Positions 51,797-60,851 of a DNA stretch of 64,000 nt are shown here, piece after piece. Position 1 is the first letter of the stretch; each line of letters opens with the position of its first letter. The DNA is from DTPU01 sp963827855. GTDB taxonomy: Bacteria > Planctomycetota > Phycisphaerae > Sedimentisphaerales > Anaerobacaceae. Location of the stretch: positions 1,116,001 through 1,180,000 of the forward strand of contig CAWHBY010000001.1 in assembly GCA_963827855.1 (NCBI GenBank), in the 5' to 3' direction. The notes under the pieces are model-generated. The model worked only from the letters and a program-made list of their open reading frames with translations. It was not told the origin of the DNA and made no database searches. Made by a program: the position numbers and the translations under genes.

Positions 51797-53122
51797 ATGG
51801 ACAAGAACGCGGACTCGTTGGATCTGAGGCTCATCCAGCAGGCCCAGCAAGGCGACGGGGCCAGCCAGTCAAGGCTTGCCGAGCGGGTCAGGCCCATGGT
51901 CTATGCCTATATCTGTCGGATGACAATGGATTCGGAGATCGCAGAGGATCTCTCTCAGGACACCATGCTCCGACTCATCAAGAACATGCCGCATCTCTCT
52001 TTCGACAACGTCCGGTCGTTCTGGGCCTGGGTCTACAAGACCGCCCTCAACCGCATCCGCGATTTCTATGACGAACTGAAGGTCCGCAAGGTCAAGGCCA
52101 GCGAACTGGGCATGGAGCGACTGGCTGCCTTGGACCGGGGCAGCACGGACAGGGGCGGGCTGGATCACGTCACCCGTCAGGAGCTGCTGGCTGCAGTCAC
52201 CAAGGCCATGAAGGGGCTGAGGCTGCGGCATCGAAGCATCCTGACCCTACGGTGCTTTCAGCAGCTCTCCTATGTAGAGATCACCCAGGTCATGGGCGGC
52301 TCTCAACTCCAGGCCAAGCTGCTCTTCTTCAGGGCCAAGCAGGCGCTCAAGCGTCAACTGGCCCGTGATGGATTCGACGCCTCTGTCCTGCTGCCAGCAC
52401 TGGGCATCTTCGCGGCCGTGACCCTGCCCGCAGGCCAGACGGTCGCTGCAGCGGGTCTGGTCTCTTCCCAGTCTATCAAGGTCGGCACCTGGACTGCCAT
52501 GCTGGCCCTGGCCACGTCCAAGGTGGCGATGGTCATCCTGGGCGTGGTCGCGGGCCTTGCTGGGGTTGTTGCGGTGGCAGACAGCAGGCATGCCGTCCCT
52601 TCGGGCATTGCCCTGTGGGATCTGCCCGCTCAGGCATGGACCCAGGGCGACACCTTCAGCTTTCCGTCCAGGGTGTTGGATAGCCAGGATCTGGATGGCA
52701 GCGGTTTTCAATCTGCATCGGGCGATCCGCCCATGCGTGTCGAGGCGGCAGGCTCTCTGGAAGAGATCCTGGTGGGCAGGCCCTCAGAGGGCAGACCTTG
52801 TCTGGTCCTGCCGCCCGGCCATACCGTGGATCTGGAGTTCGGCGGACTGATCGTGGATGGTCCGGGTCCTGACATTCTCGTGGCCGGATGGGGGTGCAGG
52901 TGCCAACGCGTGATCCTCATGGACGGGACGTACGACGGCCGACTCACGCTGCCTCTGGCCCCTTGTGAGGGAAACAGGGGCCAGTTCGGTGTGCTCGCGA
53001 TCGACCTTTCCTCCTTCAAGGTTCCTTTTGAGGTCAGGATCGTCCGCATCCAGGGCAACCATTGGTTCACGCCAAAGGAGTTCTATCGCCTGGTCAGCGT
53101 GCGGGCCAGGACCGCTCCATGA
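51797..53122 (+). CDS. ECF-type sigma factor with membrane-anchored C-terminal domain
   Basis: 441 residues from ATG 51797. Sigma-2 region at about 10-95 (AEDLSQDTMLRLIKNM..SFWAWVYKTALNRIRDFY) and sigma-4 at about 130-190 (GLRLRHRSILTLRCFQQLSYVEITQVMGGSQLQAKLLFFRAKQALKR). Unusually, this is followed by hydrophobic stretches (about 195-262, including KVAMVILGVVAGLAGVVAVA) and a 180-residue C-terminal domain (HTVDLEFGGLIVDGPGPDILVAGWGCRCQRVILMDG) expected outside the membrane. Known families would make this a sigma factor carrying its own sensor or anti-sigma region. A close paralogue is at 55085. Confidence 0.88.
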   Translation: MDKNADSLDLRLIQQAQQGDGASQSRLAERVRPMVYAYICRMTMDSEIAEDLSQDTMLRLIKNMPHLSFDNVRSFWAWVYKTALNRIRDFYDELKVRKVKASELGMERLAALDRGSTDRGGLDHVTRQELLAAVTKAMKGLRLRHRSILTLRCFQQLSYVEITQVMGGSQLQAKLLFFRAKQALKRQLARDGFDASVLLPALGIFAAVTLPAGQTVAAAGLVSSQSIKVGTWTAMLALATSKVAMVILGVVAGLAGVVAVADSRHAVPSGIALWDLPAQAWTQGDTFSFPSRVLDSQDLDGSGFQSASGDPPMRVEAAGSLEEILVGRPSEGRPCLVLPPGHTVDLEFGGLIVDGPGPDILVAGWGCRCQRVILMDGTYDGRLTLPLAPCEGNRGQFGVLAIDLSSFKVPFEVRIVRIQGNHWFTPKEFYRLVSVRARTAP

Positions 53123-53147
53123 TGGACCGTCCCAGCGATGGCTCTAG

Positions 53148-54905
53148 CTAGAGGGCGGACTTGCTCGCCTCCGTCGCATTGCCGTAGACGCCCAAGTCTA
53201 CCCGGCCGCCGTTGGGCAGAGGCTCCAGGTCGAAGGCCGCATCCGGATCGCCGGTGTCAATACACGGGCTGGTCGCGTCGTCCAGGGCCCACGCGGCCGT
53301 CCCGGGGCTCCAGTGGCCTGCCTGGCTCTGGAGGTGGTAGTCTCCCGGGACGTAGGTGTTCGGATCGGTCCAGTTGCCTGCGGTCACGAACAAGGGATCC
53401 GCATCGATATTGCCCTGGCCCGAAAGGCCTCCCTGTACATCCGAGTACGAGGCAATGATGCTGCTACCCTTGATCTGCAGGCCTCCCACGGAACTGCCAT
53501 TGCCGTAGAGGATGGAGTTGGCCACGGTCATCCCGTTGCCTTCAAGGCCATAGCCCTTGTTCTCGACGACCGTACACTGGGTGAGATCCACCTGGCTGTA
53601 CCTGACGAATCCCCTGCCTGTGGTCTTGGGAAAGGACCGAAGCCCTGGCCCTGCATTGCCTGCCACGATGCAGTGGTCCAGGCCCAGAGTGCTCTCGCTA
53701 CTGACCTCGATACCGCAGCCACGATGGCCGGTGATCACGCAGGAGTTCAACTGCAGCTTGGCCCCAGGGCAGGTGATGCCCTTGGCCCCACCTGTGATGG
53801 TCAGGCCCTGGATGGACCGCTGGGCCGTGCCCGCTCCGAGGGTCACCGTACCGGCCAGCCTGGTCAAAGACACGACAGCGGAGTCCTGAGGATCGGCGGA
53901 GCGGATCGTCAGGGTCTTGTTGGGGAGGATCAGGTTCTCCCTGTACGTGCCTGGAGAGAGCAGGAGGACCTCGCCGTTCTGGGCATAGTCCACTGCGGTC
54001 CGCAGGATTCCGAATCTCAGTCCGGTCGTCACATTGCAGATGGGGCCATCGGGCATGCGGAACGTGGTCATGGGCGTGTCCATCACGTACACGGGCGGCA
54101 GATTGGGCATCCCGTTGACGATGTCGCGGTACTGTTCCACCTCGCTGATCCCCAGGTGCATCAGGACGATTGCCTTGGGCTTGAGGTAGTTGATGACCTG
54201 CCACACGGAGGTCCGGTCGTAGGCGAAGATGTAGCAGTTGAGCATCGCCACGTCGATATGCTCATCCGCCAGGTTCAGCGCCTGAAGCTGCTGGAGATTG
54301 GGCGTATACGCGTCGCCGTTGTGGTAGACCTTGACGCCTCCGATGGCGAACACATAGCCGACGCTCTGGGCCCTTGCGCTGGGATCGTCTCCATGGACGA
54401 GCCTGACGACCCTGAATGGGATGCCGCTGGCCGTGACCGTGATCGAGGAGCCGAAGCCCGGCAGGGCAGTAACGACCCGATCTGAGATCTGCGCGTAGTG
54501 CTCGTTGGCCTTCAGGGAATCGGTGGCCTGTGTGGGCCCGATGAAGGTGGCGGCCGGGTTGTTTGTCATGTGGTGGCTGACGCAGGAGGCGTCGAAGTGG
54601 TCGCCGTCGGTGTGGGTGGCGAGGATGGCATCGACCTGGTCATACGGCCCGATGGCCTCCTGCATCTGGGTCAACACCTCGCTCGACGGCGTCTGGTAGA
54701 AGGTCCAGCCGCCTGTGTAGATGCCGTCAATCACAACCTTCTTGCCGCCTCCACTGAGGAGAAAGCCCTCGTTGCCGATGTAGGTTATGCTGACACTTGC
54801 GCCCTCCGGGGCGGCTGTCGTGGCATCCTGGTTCTCCTGCGCTGCCAGGACGGCGGCCCATACCAGGGTCAGGGTTCCAATGCCTGCAAGACACGTCTTC
54901 ATCAT
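53148..54905 (-). CDS. Secreted metallo-beta-lactamase-fold / beta-helix fusion protein
   Basis: 585 residues from ATG 54905, five bases after AAGGAG (open frame extends to 55037). A signal peptide (CLAGIGTLTLVWAAVLAAQ) precedes an MBL-fold domain (about 35-270): GNEGFLLSGGGKKVVIDG, LATHTDGDHFDASC, YHNGDAYTPN, KAIVLMHLG. In the metal motif HxHxDH the second His is Asp (HTDGDH), so metal binding may be altered. The C-terminal half is a beta-helix (GEVLLLSPGTYRENLILPNKTLTIRS..RSIQGLTITGGAKGI) ending with the same GNIDADPLF..DYHLQSQAG module as the GloVer proteins. It lies between two sigma factor genes. Confidence 0.85.
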   Translation of the reverse strand: MMKTCLAGIGTLTLVWAAVLAAQENQDATTAAPEGASVSITYIGNEGFLLSGGGKKVVIDGIYTGGWTFYQTPSSEVLTQMQEAIGPYDQVDAILATHTDGDHFDASCVSHHMTNNPAATFIGPTQATDSLKANEHYAQISDRVVTALPGFGSSITVTASGIPFRVVRLVHGDDPSARAQSVGYVFAIGGVKVYHNGDAYTPNLQQLQALNLADEHIDVAMLNCYIFAYDRTSVWQVINYLKPKAIVLMHLGISEVEQYRDIVNGMPNLPPVYVMDTPMTTFRMPDGPICNVTTGLRFGILRTAVDYAQNGEVLLLSPGTYRENLILPNKTLTIRSADPQDSAVVSLTRLAGTVTLGAGTAQRSIQGLTITGGAKGITCPGAKLQLNSCVITGHRGCGIEVSSESTLGLDHCIVAGNAGPGLRSFPKTTGRGFVRYSQVDLTQCTVVENKGYGLEGNGMTVANSILYGNGSSVGGLQIKGSSIIASYSDVQGGLSGQGNIDADPLFVTAGNWTDPNTYVPGDYHLQSQAGHWSPGTAAWALDDATSPCIDTGDPDAAFDLEPLPNGGRVDLGVYGNATEASKSAL

Positions 54906-55084
54906 GTGCTCTCCTTGGATAGATTCACTACGGATCATACGGTCTCCTCTGCCTGTGTTGGCGGTGTCACCTTGGCCTGGGTCCTTCCGCCTTAGCGAAT
55001 CCCGATGGGCTGTCCGCGTTTCCATCATTTGGCACAAAAAACGGAAACAGAGGCTCGGCTCCAGGGTTAGAATGGCTGGAGTCG

Positions 55085-56395
55085 ATGAACACCGTGACCA
55101 AAGAGATCGACTTGGAATTGATCAGACAGGCCCAGGTCGGCAGGCCAGAGTGCACCTCTCGCCTGACCGAAATGGCCCGGGAGAAGGTCTTTGTCTACAT
55201 CTACCGTCTGACCTTCGACCATGATCTGGCCCAGGACCTTACACAGGACACGATGGTGGAGATTCTGCGATCCCTCTCCAGGCTCCGGCTGGACTCCGTT
55301 GCCTGCTTCTGGGCATGGACCTACAAGACTGCACTGAGCAAGGTGCGGCGGCACTTCAGACCCCGTAGAGCGAACCGGCCCAGCGTCCGGACCGGCATCG
55401 ATCTGGATGCGATGGCCCGATCCGTGCCTGCGGACGTACCGGACCAGGCCCACGACCTGATGCGCAAGGAGCTCCTCAACGCCGTGGTCAAGGCGATGCA
55501 CGCGCTGAGGCTGGAGTACCGCAACATCCTAACCCTGCGTTGCATGGATGGGTTGTCGTATGCAGAGATAGCGTCCATCGAGGGCGGCACAGAACTGGGT
55601 GCAAGACTGAGGTTCTTCAAGGCCAGGAATGCCCTGAGGCGGACGCTGAGCCACCGGGGTTTCGATGGCTCCTATCTGGCCCCGGGATTGGGCCTGCTTG
55701 CCGCAGCCACTGCCGGCAGGGTCACGGGGTCCGCCGCAGCCGCAGCCGCGGTCTCAGCCACCTCCATCCAGGTCAGTCCCCTCATCGCGGCCATTGGCGT
55801 GTTGGTGTCCAAATGGACGGCCTCGCTCGTAGGTGTCATCGTCGTGGCCCTGGCCCTGGGCCCGGTCGTGTGGTCTCCAGGGGCGCCCAAGCAGCAGACA
55901 GACCTATGTTCACTGGTCAAATCCGGCGGCTTTGCCCTTCCCTCTGCCATCTCCGGCCTCGGTCCCCAGCAGGGGGGCTTTGTCCGGTTTCAGGCCTGGC
56001 CTGCTGATCCCCAGGCTCACCTGGACCTCTCGCCAGAGCAGTGGCTGGAGAGCATGGCCGCAGACAAAGAGGCCCGCGCATTCCTCAAGCCAGGCTCCTG
56101 GATCGAGCTGCGGTTCCCCGGTCCTATCGCGGATGGTCCAGGACCGGACATCTTCTTGGCGGCGGGGGGGTGCAAGGGCATCGAGGTGTTCGTAGGCGAT
56201 GGCAGGACCAGACTGCATCGGCTGGCAGTCCAGCCGTGCAGTATGCGTCACGACGCCGTGGAGACCCTGGCCTATGACCTGGCCGGTGTGAACATACCCT
56301 TTGAGATCTGTGCAATTCGCATCGTCGCCACCGAGAGGGTCGCTCCACTTCTTTTTGAACTGGCCATTCCCTGTGCAAGGACCAAGGCGGATTAG
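55085..56395 (+). CDS. ECF-type sigma factor with membrane-anchored C-terminal domain, second copy
   Basis: 436 residues, same plan as 51797: sigma-2 (AQDLTQDTMVEILRSLSRL..CFWAWTYKTALSKVRRHF), sigma-4 (LRLEYRNILTLRCMDGLSYAEIASIEGGTELGARLRFFKARNALRR), an Ala-rich hydrophobic region with a helix (SLVGVIVVALALGPVVW, about 255-272), and an external domain (WIELRFPGPIADGPGPDIFLAAGGCKGIEVFVGDGRTRLHRL). The DGPGPDI motif is shared by both copies and may be ligand-binding. ATG 55085. It overlaps the convergent membrane protein gene by 4 bases. Confidence 0.88.
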   Translation: MNTVTKEIDLELIRQAQVGRPECTSRLTEMAREKVFVYIYRLTFDHDLAQDLTQDTMVEILRSLSRLRLDSVACFWAWTYKTALSKVRRHFRPRRANRPSVRTGIDLDAMARSVPADVPDQAHDLMRKELLNAVVKAMHALRLEYRNILTLRCMDGLSYAEIASIEGGTELGARLRFFKARNALRRTLSHRGFDGSYLAPGLGLLAAATAGRVTGSAAAAAAVSATSIQVSPLIAAIGVLVSKWTASLVGVIVVALALGPVVWSPGAPKQQTDLCSLVKSGGFALPSAISGLGPQQGGFVRFQAWPADPQAHLDLSPEQWLESMAADKEARAFLKPGSWIELRFPGPIADGPGPDIFLAAGGCKGIEVFVGDGRTRLHRLAVQPCSMRHDAVETLAYDLAGVNIPFEICAIRIVATERVAPLLFELAIPCARTKAD

Positions 56396-56835
56396 GCAAC
56401 CGTGTCATGGCCCCGTGTTGGCCGACGACGGTTCCGGATGAACATGACGACCGAGCCCACTGCGCCGACCAGAACGGCCGGAGGGCAGACCAGAGTGACG
56501 AGAACAAAGGCCGCAACGCCGAGGCCTTGTAGCAGACTCTGGAGCACACCCGCACTTGCTGACCTGCTGGCAATAGCCTCGAAGACGTTGTGCAGAATGG
56601 CGAGGAGAGGGAGGCTGATCACGGATGCGTAGAGGAGCCCCCTGAATTGCCTTACGGTGCGCCAGGGGTGGACGAAGGCGAGGACAAGGGCGGTAGCCGC
56701 GCCGAAGGCCAAGAGAATTCCGGGCGGATTGTCGCTGATCCCAACGACGACGGCAGCCGTTGCGGAGGCGCAGCAGATCGCGAGGAAGGTGAATGTTAGG
56801 GTCCGGTTGCGGTGCGTCGATAGAGCTTCCAGCAT
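56392..56835 (-). CDS. Small multi-pass membrane protein
   Basis: 147 residues with four hydrophobic segments (TFTFLAICCASATAAVVVGI; ILLAFGAATALVLAFV; LLYASVISLPLLAIL; GVAAFVLVTLVCPPAVLVGAVGSVVMFI) and a basic C-terminal tail. No family recognised. It is convergent with the sigma factor gene, sharing 4 bases. Confidence 0.6.
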   Translation of the reverse strand: MLEALSTHRNRTLTFTFLAICCASATAAVVVGISDNPPGILLAFGAATALVLAFVHPWRTVRQFRGLLYASVISLPLLAILHNVFEAIASRSASAGVLQSLLQGLGVAAFVLVTLVCPPAVLVGAVGSVVMFIRNRRRPTRGHDTVA

Positions 56836-56978
56836 AGGTCCCGCGATTTCTGAGCATTAGGTTCAATCGACATTTCCCATGTGACGATGACGGGCTGCGC
56901 CGCCAGCCGTTTCGAGTACCAGTATAGTGCCCCTCCCGCGAGTTTGCAGGTCCATTTGCCTCCATTCCGGAATGGGGA

Positions 56979-57006
56979 TTGACAATAGGCTGGAAATAGG
57001 TATCTT
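56979..57006 (+). promoter_or_regulatory. Promoter of the GDPD gene
   Basis: A perfect TTGACA and TATCTT are separated by 16 bases; transcription would begin near 57013. Confidence 0.6.
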
Positions 57007-57071
57007 CGCTACAGTCTCAAGTCTTCAAGGGTATGATCCATCGCAGGTACGACTGTGAAGCAGTGGAACCG

Positions 57072-57965
57072 ATGCGAACGAATCGCGTCAAGGTGTTGCT
57101 GGGATCAATCGCCTCTCTGATCGCCCTCTGGGGTATATTGTCTTTCAGGGCAAGGCCCATTCCCGACCATCCCTTCTTCAGCCATGATGGGATCCTTGTG
57201 ATTGCCCACCGAGGTGGCGGAGGTCTTTGGCCTGAGAATACCCTCTATGCCTTTGAGCACGCCGTGGCACTCGGCGTGGACGCCCTTGAGATGGACGTCC
57301 AAAGTACGAAGGACGGTGAACTGGTCGTCATCCATGACGACACGGTGGACCGCACGACGAATGGCACGGGCCGCGTCCAAGCACTCACGCTGGCAGAGAT
57401 CAAAGCCCTGGATGCAGGCTACACCTGGACGGCAGACAATGGCCGGAGCTACCCGTTCCGGGATCAGGGTCTCCGGGTTCCGGCCCTGGTGGAGGTCTTG
57501 GTGGCATTTCCAGAGATAAGGATGAACATTGAGATCAAACACGCCCGGGGGCCCGTCGTCGCTCGTCTGTGCCGGATGATACGCGACTATGGGTTCGCTG
57601 AGCGGGTCTTGATTGCTGCATACGACGCTCGCACGATGAGGGAAGTCCGCCGGCTCTGTCCAGAGGTTGCCACTGCAACTTCAAAGGCGGAAATCAGGTT
57701 CTTCTATTGCCTAAACTGGGCGCATTGGGGGAGCTTCTATCGGTCCCCTGCGGAGGCCCTCCAGGTCCCCGAGTGTAGCGGCGACCGACGTGTGCTTACC
57801 CGGCGGTTTGTCGAAGCCGCCCACGGGCGCAACATGGGGGTGCACGTGTGGGTCGTCAATGACGTCAACGACATGCAGCGCATGGTAGATTTGGAGGTTG
57901 ATGGCGTCATCACGGACCGGCCCGACCGATTGGAGGCCGTTTTGGGACGGTCCAAGCCGCAGTGA
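57072..57965 (+). CDS. Glycerophosphodiester phosphodiesterase, membrane-anchored
   Basis: 297 residues from ATG 57072; ATG 57033 is in frame but has its AAGGG only one base away. An N-terminal anchor (VLLGSIASLIALWGILSF) precedes the GDPD TIM barrel: catalytic AHRGGGGLWPENTLYAF, metal ligands in EMDVQSTKDGELVVIHDDTVDRTTNGTG, MNIEIKHARG, and the C-terminal VHVWVVNDVNDMQRMVDLEVDGVITDRPDRL. It hydrolyses glycerophosphodiesters to glycerol-3-phosphate and an alcohol, here probably outside the cytoplasm. Single-gene unit with its own promoter. Confidence 0.92.
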   Translation: MRTNRVKVLLGSIASLIALWGILSFRARPIPDHPFFSHDGILVIAHRGGGGLWPENTLYAFEHAVALGVDALEMDVQSTKDGELVVIHDDTVDRTTNGTGRVQALTLAEIKALDAGYTWTADNGRSYPFRDQGLRVPALVEVLVAFPEIRMNIEIKHARGPVVARLCRMIRDYGFAERVLIAAYDARTMREVRRLCPEVATATSKAEIRFFYCLNWAHWGSFYRSPAEALQVPECSGDRRVLTRRFVEAAHGRNMGVHVWVVNDVNDMQRMVDLEVDGVITDRPDRLEAVLGRSKPQ

Positions 57966-58016
57966 TGGGGCTTCAGAACCCAAGGGTAGGGGCATTGCGA
58001 TTGCACGGTGAAGATC

Positions 58017-58607
58017 ATGAAGACGATAAGAATGACAATGGGCGTCGCTGTTATTGCCCTTGTTTGCGCAGGCGGGTGCAAGCAGTCGAAGACTGGTCCC
58101 CAGACCTACACACGACAGTACAGTACTCCTACCACTGTGAACGGCCTGCCCGTGGTCGGTCGGGTGGAGTTCTACACGGCCAACAATGGCCTGAGGTTTG
58201 CCCGCATTGCATCGGATACCGTTATGTGGGGTCAATCTCTCCCTGCTGGAACCGGCATCCACTTCACTCCTGACGGCAAGCCCGTCTGGTGTTTTCTGGC
58301 GAAGAACCATGGGGTTCAGGGGCATCTGTTCCGTGGCGGTGGGCACGAGTGGATGACTTGTTTCTATCCCAGTGGACGACTGAAAAGTGGAGGACTTGTC
58401 AACGTGGAAACCATCGATGGAATCCCCTGCGATGTCGGATCCTTCTGGAACGAAGCTTCCGGCGGGGGAGGTCGTACCTATTTCTACGAGGACGGGAAGC
58501 TGAAATCCGCCAAGGTTGCTCAAGCCACCACCTATCGCGGTCAGACGATCGAGAAGGGAAGACACGTCCAACTCGCCCCTGATGGCTCGATCGAGTCCAT
58601 TCGATGA
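58017..58607 (+). CDS. Lipoprotein with MORN-like repeats
   Basis: 196 residues from ATG 58017 (GTG 58008 also in frame). The signal (IRMTMGVAVIALVCAGGC) ends in a lipobox (AGGC). The mature part has repeated short beta units (VEFYTANNGLRFARIASD; IHFTPDGKPVWCFLA; TCFYPSGRLKSGGLV; TYFYEDGKLKSAKVA; VQLAPDGSIESIR), each with a DG/NG turn, like MORN or toxin-antitoxin-type YwqK repeats. Function unknown. It follows the GDPD gene by 51 bases. Confidence 0.78.
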   Translation: MKTIRMTMGVAVIALVCAGGCKQSKTGPQTYTRQYSTPTTVNGLPVVGRVEFYTANNGLRFARIASDTVMWGQSLPAGTGIHFTPDGKPVWCFLAKNHGVQGHLFRGGGHEWMTCFYPSGRLKSGGLVNVETIDGIPCDVGSFWNEASGGGGRTYFYEDGKLKSAKVAQATTYRGQTIEKGRHVQLAPDGSIESIR

Positions 58608-58626
58608 GTACCGATTCTGGTGCGGA

Positions 58627-58646
58627 GACCGGTGACATTACCGGTC
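58627..58646 (+). terminator. Weak terminator-like hairpin
   Basis: GACCGGT and ACCGGTC form a 7-bp stem with a 6-base loop, followed after some bases by GTCTTTCCC; the T run is poor. Confidence 0.35.
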
Positions 58647-58704
58647 CCGGCGTCTTTCCCTCTTCGGGCAGGGCGGATCGTACAGAGGCTGAGGAGGAGA
58701 CCTC

Positions 58705-58734
58705 TTGACTTTCCTCGTGGTATTCTGGTAGAAT
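58705..58734 (+). promoter_or_regulatory. Promoter of the leucine-rich-repeat protein gene
   Basis: TTGACT and TAGAAT are separated by 18 bases, about 130 bases before the start. Confidence 0.55.
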
Positions 58735-58862
58735 CAACTCTGGTTACAGCGGAGAGTGGGAGGCGTAGGTCCGCAGGGAGGGGCCTGCTGTTACGATCTT
58801 GCCCACGTAGTCATCGCAGACTATGGGTCATTCATGATCCTTGAGAGACAGGAGGCGGGCCG

Positions 58863-60623
58863 ATGAGAATGTGCATGCTTGCCATGCTGATGTGGGTTGG
58901 TGTACTTGCGAGTTCGGCGGCCGCGGAGACCCCTGTCTACTTTGCAGACGCCACCCTCAAGGCCATCGTCGAGGCCAGTTTGGGCAAGACCGATCCCACG
59001 CCAACGGACCTGTTGGCCCTGACGGGCGTCACTGCCGAAGAAGAGGGCATCACCAGCCTGGTCGGCCTCGAGCATGCCCCAAACCTGACGTGGCTGAGCT
59101 TCCACGTGGGCTCCATCACCGACGTCACGCCGCTGAAGGGCCTCACGAAGCTCGAGTGTGTTGAGTTGGGCCACAACAAGATCAGCGACCTCTCTCCCTT
59201 GGCTGGTACGACGATCAGGTTCTGGCTCAAGGTGGACTCCAATCCTCTCAACGAGGAGGCCTATTGCACCACTCTGGGCCAGATCGCCGCGAACAATCCT
59301 GGCATCGAACTGAGGTTCGATGACAACCCCCGTTGCCCACAGGGAGTGGCGGCCTCTGATGCGACCTATCCGGATAGGGTCCACGTCACCTGGATCGCCG
59401 TGTGCAACGGCCCAGCGTCCTACAAGGAGCCTCACTACTACCTCGTCTATCGCTCAGACTCTCCCGAGGGCGTCAGGACGTGTGTCAGCAACTGGCTCTC
59501 AGAGGCGAGCTTTGACGACACCTCGGCATTGCCGGGTGTTCACTACTGGTACTGGGTCATCTCTACCATCGACTGGCAGTTCAACCTGTCAGACGAGGGC
59601 TTCACGTTCTTCCCGATCGACACCGGGGCTCCATCGGTTTCCCTCACCGGCACCACGACGAGCCTGGAGGAGAACGCGGATACGACCATCCACATCAAGG
59701 TCGCGGACATCCTGGTGACGGACGAGGATGGCGTGGGAACCAACGTCTTGAGCCTGAGCGGCAGCCACGCAGGGATGTTCGAGATCGACGGCTCCGTGCT
59801 GTACCTGAAGGCCGGCGTTCCGCTGAACCACGCGACGAATCCACAGCTCGATGTGACCGTGGCAGTCGATGACCCTGCGGTGGGCTCCACTCCGGACGGG
59901 ACTGCGAGCCTTTCGATCGCCGCAGCCAGCAGCACCGGGCCGGTCTTCTTCGCTGATGTGAATCTGAAGGCTGCGGTGGAGGCGGCCCTGGGCAGGACTG
60001 ATCCTACTGCCGCAGACATGCTGTCGCTGACTATGCTCGACATCGTGGAGGCGAGGATAGCCAGCCTGTTGGGGCTCCAGTTCGCGGCCAACCTGGAGTG
60101 GTTTGACCTGCAGCACAGCGGCGTCAGCGACCTGCGGCCCCTGGCTGGGCTTGCGAACCTGACCTGTGTGGACCTGCGGCATAATCTGATCAGCGACCTC
60201 TCGTCCCTGGCCGGCGCGACGAGGGTGAAGTACTGGCTCAAGCTGGACGACAATCCGCTGAATGACGAGGCCTATTGCACCACCCTGGGCCAGATTGCCG
60301 CGAACAATCCAGGCGTCGAGCTGAGTTTCGATGACAACCTGCGGCCCCCGGCTGGAGTGGCGGCCTCTGATGGGACCTATCCGGACAAGGTCCACGTCAC
60401 CTGGATCGCCGTGTGCAACGGCCCAGCGTCCTACAAGGAGCCTCACTACTACCTCGTCTATCGCTCAGACTCTCCCGAGGGCGTCAGGACGTGTGTCAGC
60501 AACTGGCTCTCAGAGGCGAGCTTTGACGACACCTCGGCATTGCCGGGTGTTCACTACTGGTACTGGGTCACCTCTACCATCAACTGGCAGTTCAACCTGG
60601 CAGACGAAGGCTTCTCACAATAG
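58863..60623 (+). CDS. Secreted protein with two leucine-rich-repeat units
   Basis: 586 residues. A signal peptide (MRMCMLAMLMWVGVLASSAAA) is followed by unit 1 (about 22-255): internalin-like leucine-rich repeats (LVGLEHAPNLTWLSFHVGSITDVTPLKGLTKLECVELGHNKISDLSPLAG) and a fibronectin-III-like cap (PDRVHVTWIAVCNGPASYKEPHYYLVYRSDSPEG). A cadherin-like segment follows (ETSLEENADTTIHIKV-type, about 260-355), then unit 2 repeats the same plan to the C-terminus. ATG 58863 lies after GAGGCGGGCCG. The protein probably binds partners outside the cell. Confidence 0.85.
   Translation: MRMCMLAMLMWVGVLASSAAAETPVYFADATLKAIVEASLGKTDPTPTDLLALTGVTAEEEGITSLVGLEHAPNLTWLSFHVGSITDVTPLKGLTKLECVELGHNKISDLSPLAGTTIRFWLKVDSNPLNEEAYCTTLGQIAANNPGIELRFDDNPRCPQGVAASDATYPDRVHVTWIAVCNGPASYKEPHYYLVYRSDSPEGVRTCVSNWLSEASFDDTSALPGVHYWYWVISTIDWQFNLSDEGFTFFPIDTGAPSVSLTGTTTSLEENADTTIHIKVADILVTDEDGVGTNVLSLSGSHAGMFEIDGSVLYLKAGVPLNHATNPQLDVTVAVDDPAVGSTPDGTASLSIAAASSTGPVFFADVNLKAAVEAALGRTDPTAADMLSLTMLDIVEARIASLLGLQFAANLEWFDLQHSGVSDLRPLAGLANLTCVDLRHNLISDLSSLAGATRVKYWLKLDDNPLNDEAYCTTLGQIAANNPGVELSFDDNLRPPAGVAASDGTYPDKVHVTWIAVCNGPASYKEPHYYLVYRSDSPEGVRTCVSNWLSEASFDDTSALPGVHYWYWVTSTINWQFNLADEGFSQ
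59378..59559. repeat. 182-bp exact repeat within the leucine-rich-repeat gene (partner 60389-60570)
   Basis: The fibronectin-like cap is encoded by 182 identical bases in both units, 1,011 bases apart in the same frame, while the leucine-rich parts differ. This indicates recent duplication or gene conversion. Confidence 0.9.
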
Positions 60624-60650
60624 GCGTGTGACCCCTACGGGTGGATCGAG

Positions 60651-60680
60651 GGGAGGCACAACCCGTGCCTCCCTTGCATT
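60651..60680 (+). terminator. Terminator after the leucine-rich-repeat gene
   Basis: GGGAGGCAC and GTGCCTCCC form a 9-bp stem with a 5-base loop, followed by TTGCATT. Confidence 0.6.
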
Positions 60681-60851
60681 CGATGCTTCCGTCCACGCGC
60701 TGGTTTGCGGGACTTCTTGTCTGTCGACCGACCAGGGTTAGAGGGAGTTCCTTAGACGATCCTGCCTGAGCGACACTGACGGGCGGTTGCCCTGGCCGCG
60801 GCAGGCACTGCAAGGCGGTGGCACCCCAGCCGCAGGAGATACGACAGAGAG

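Noticed and set aside
53313..54485. A 390-codon plus-strand frame opposite the MBL/beta-helix gene
   Set aside because: Antisense shadow; the minus strand has signal peptide, ribosome binding site and domains.
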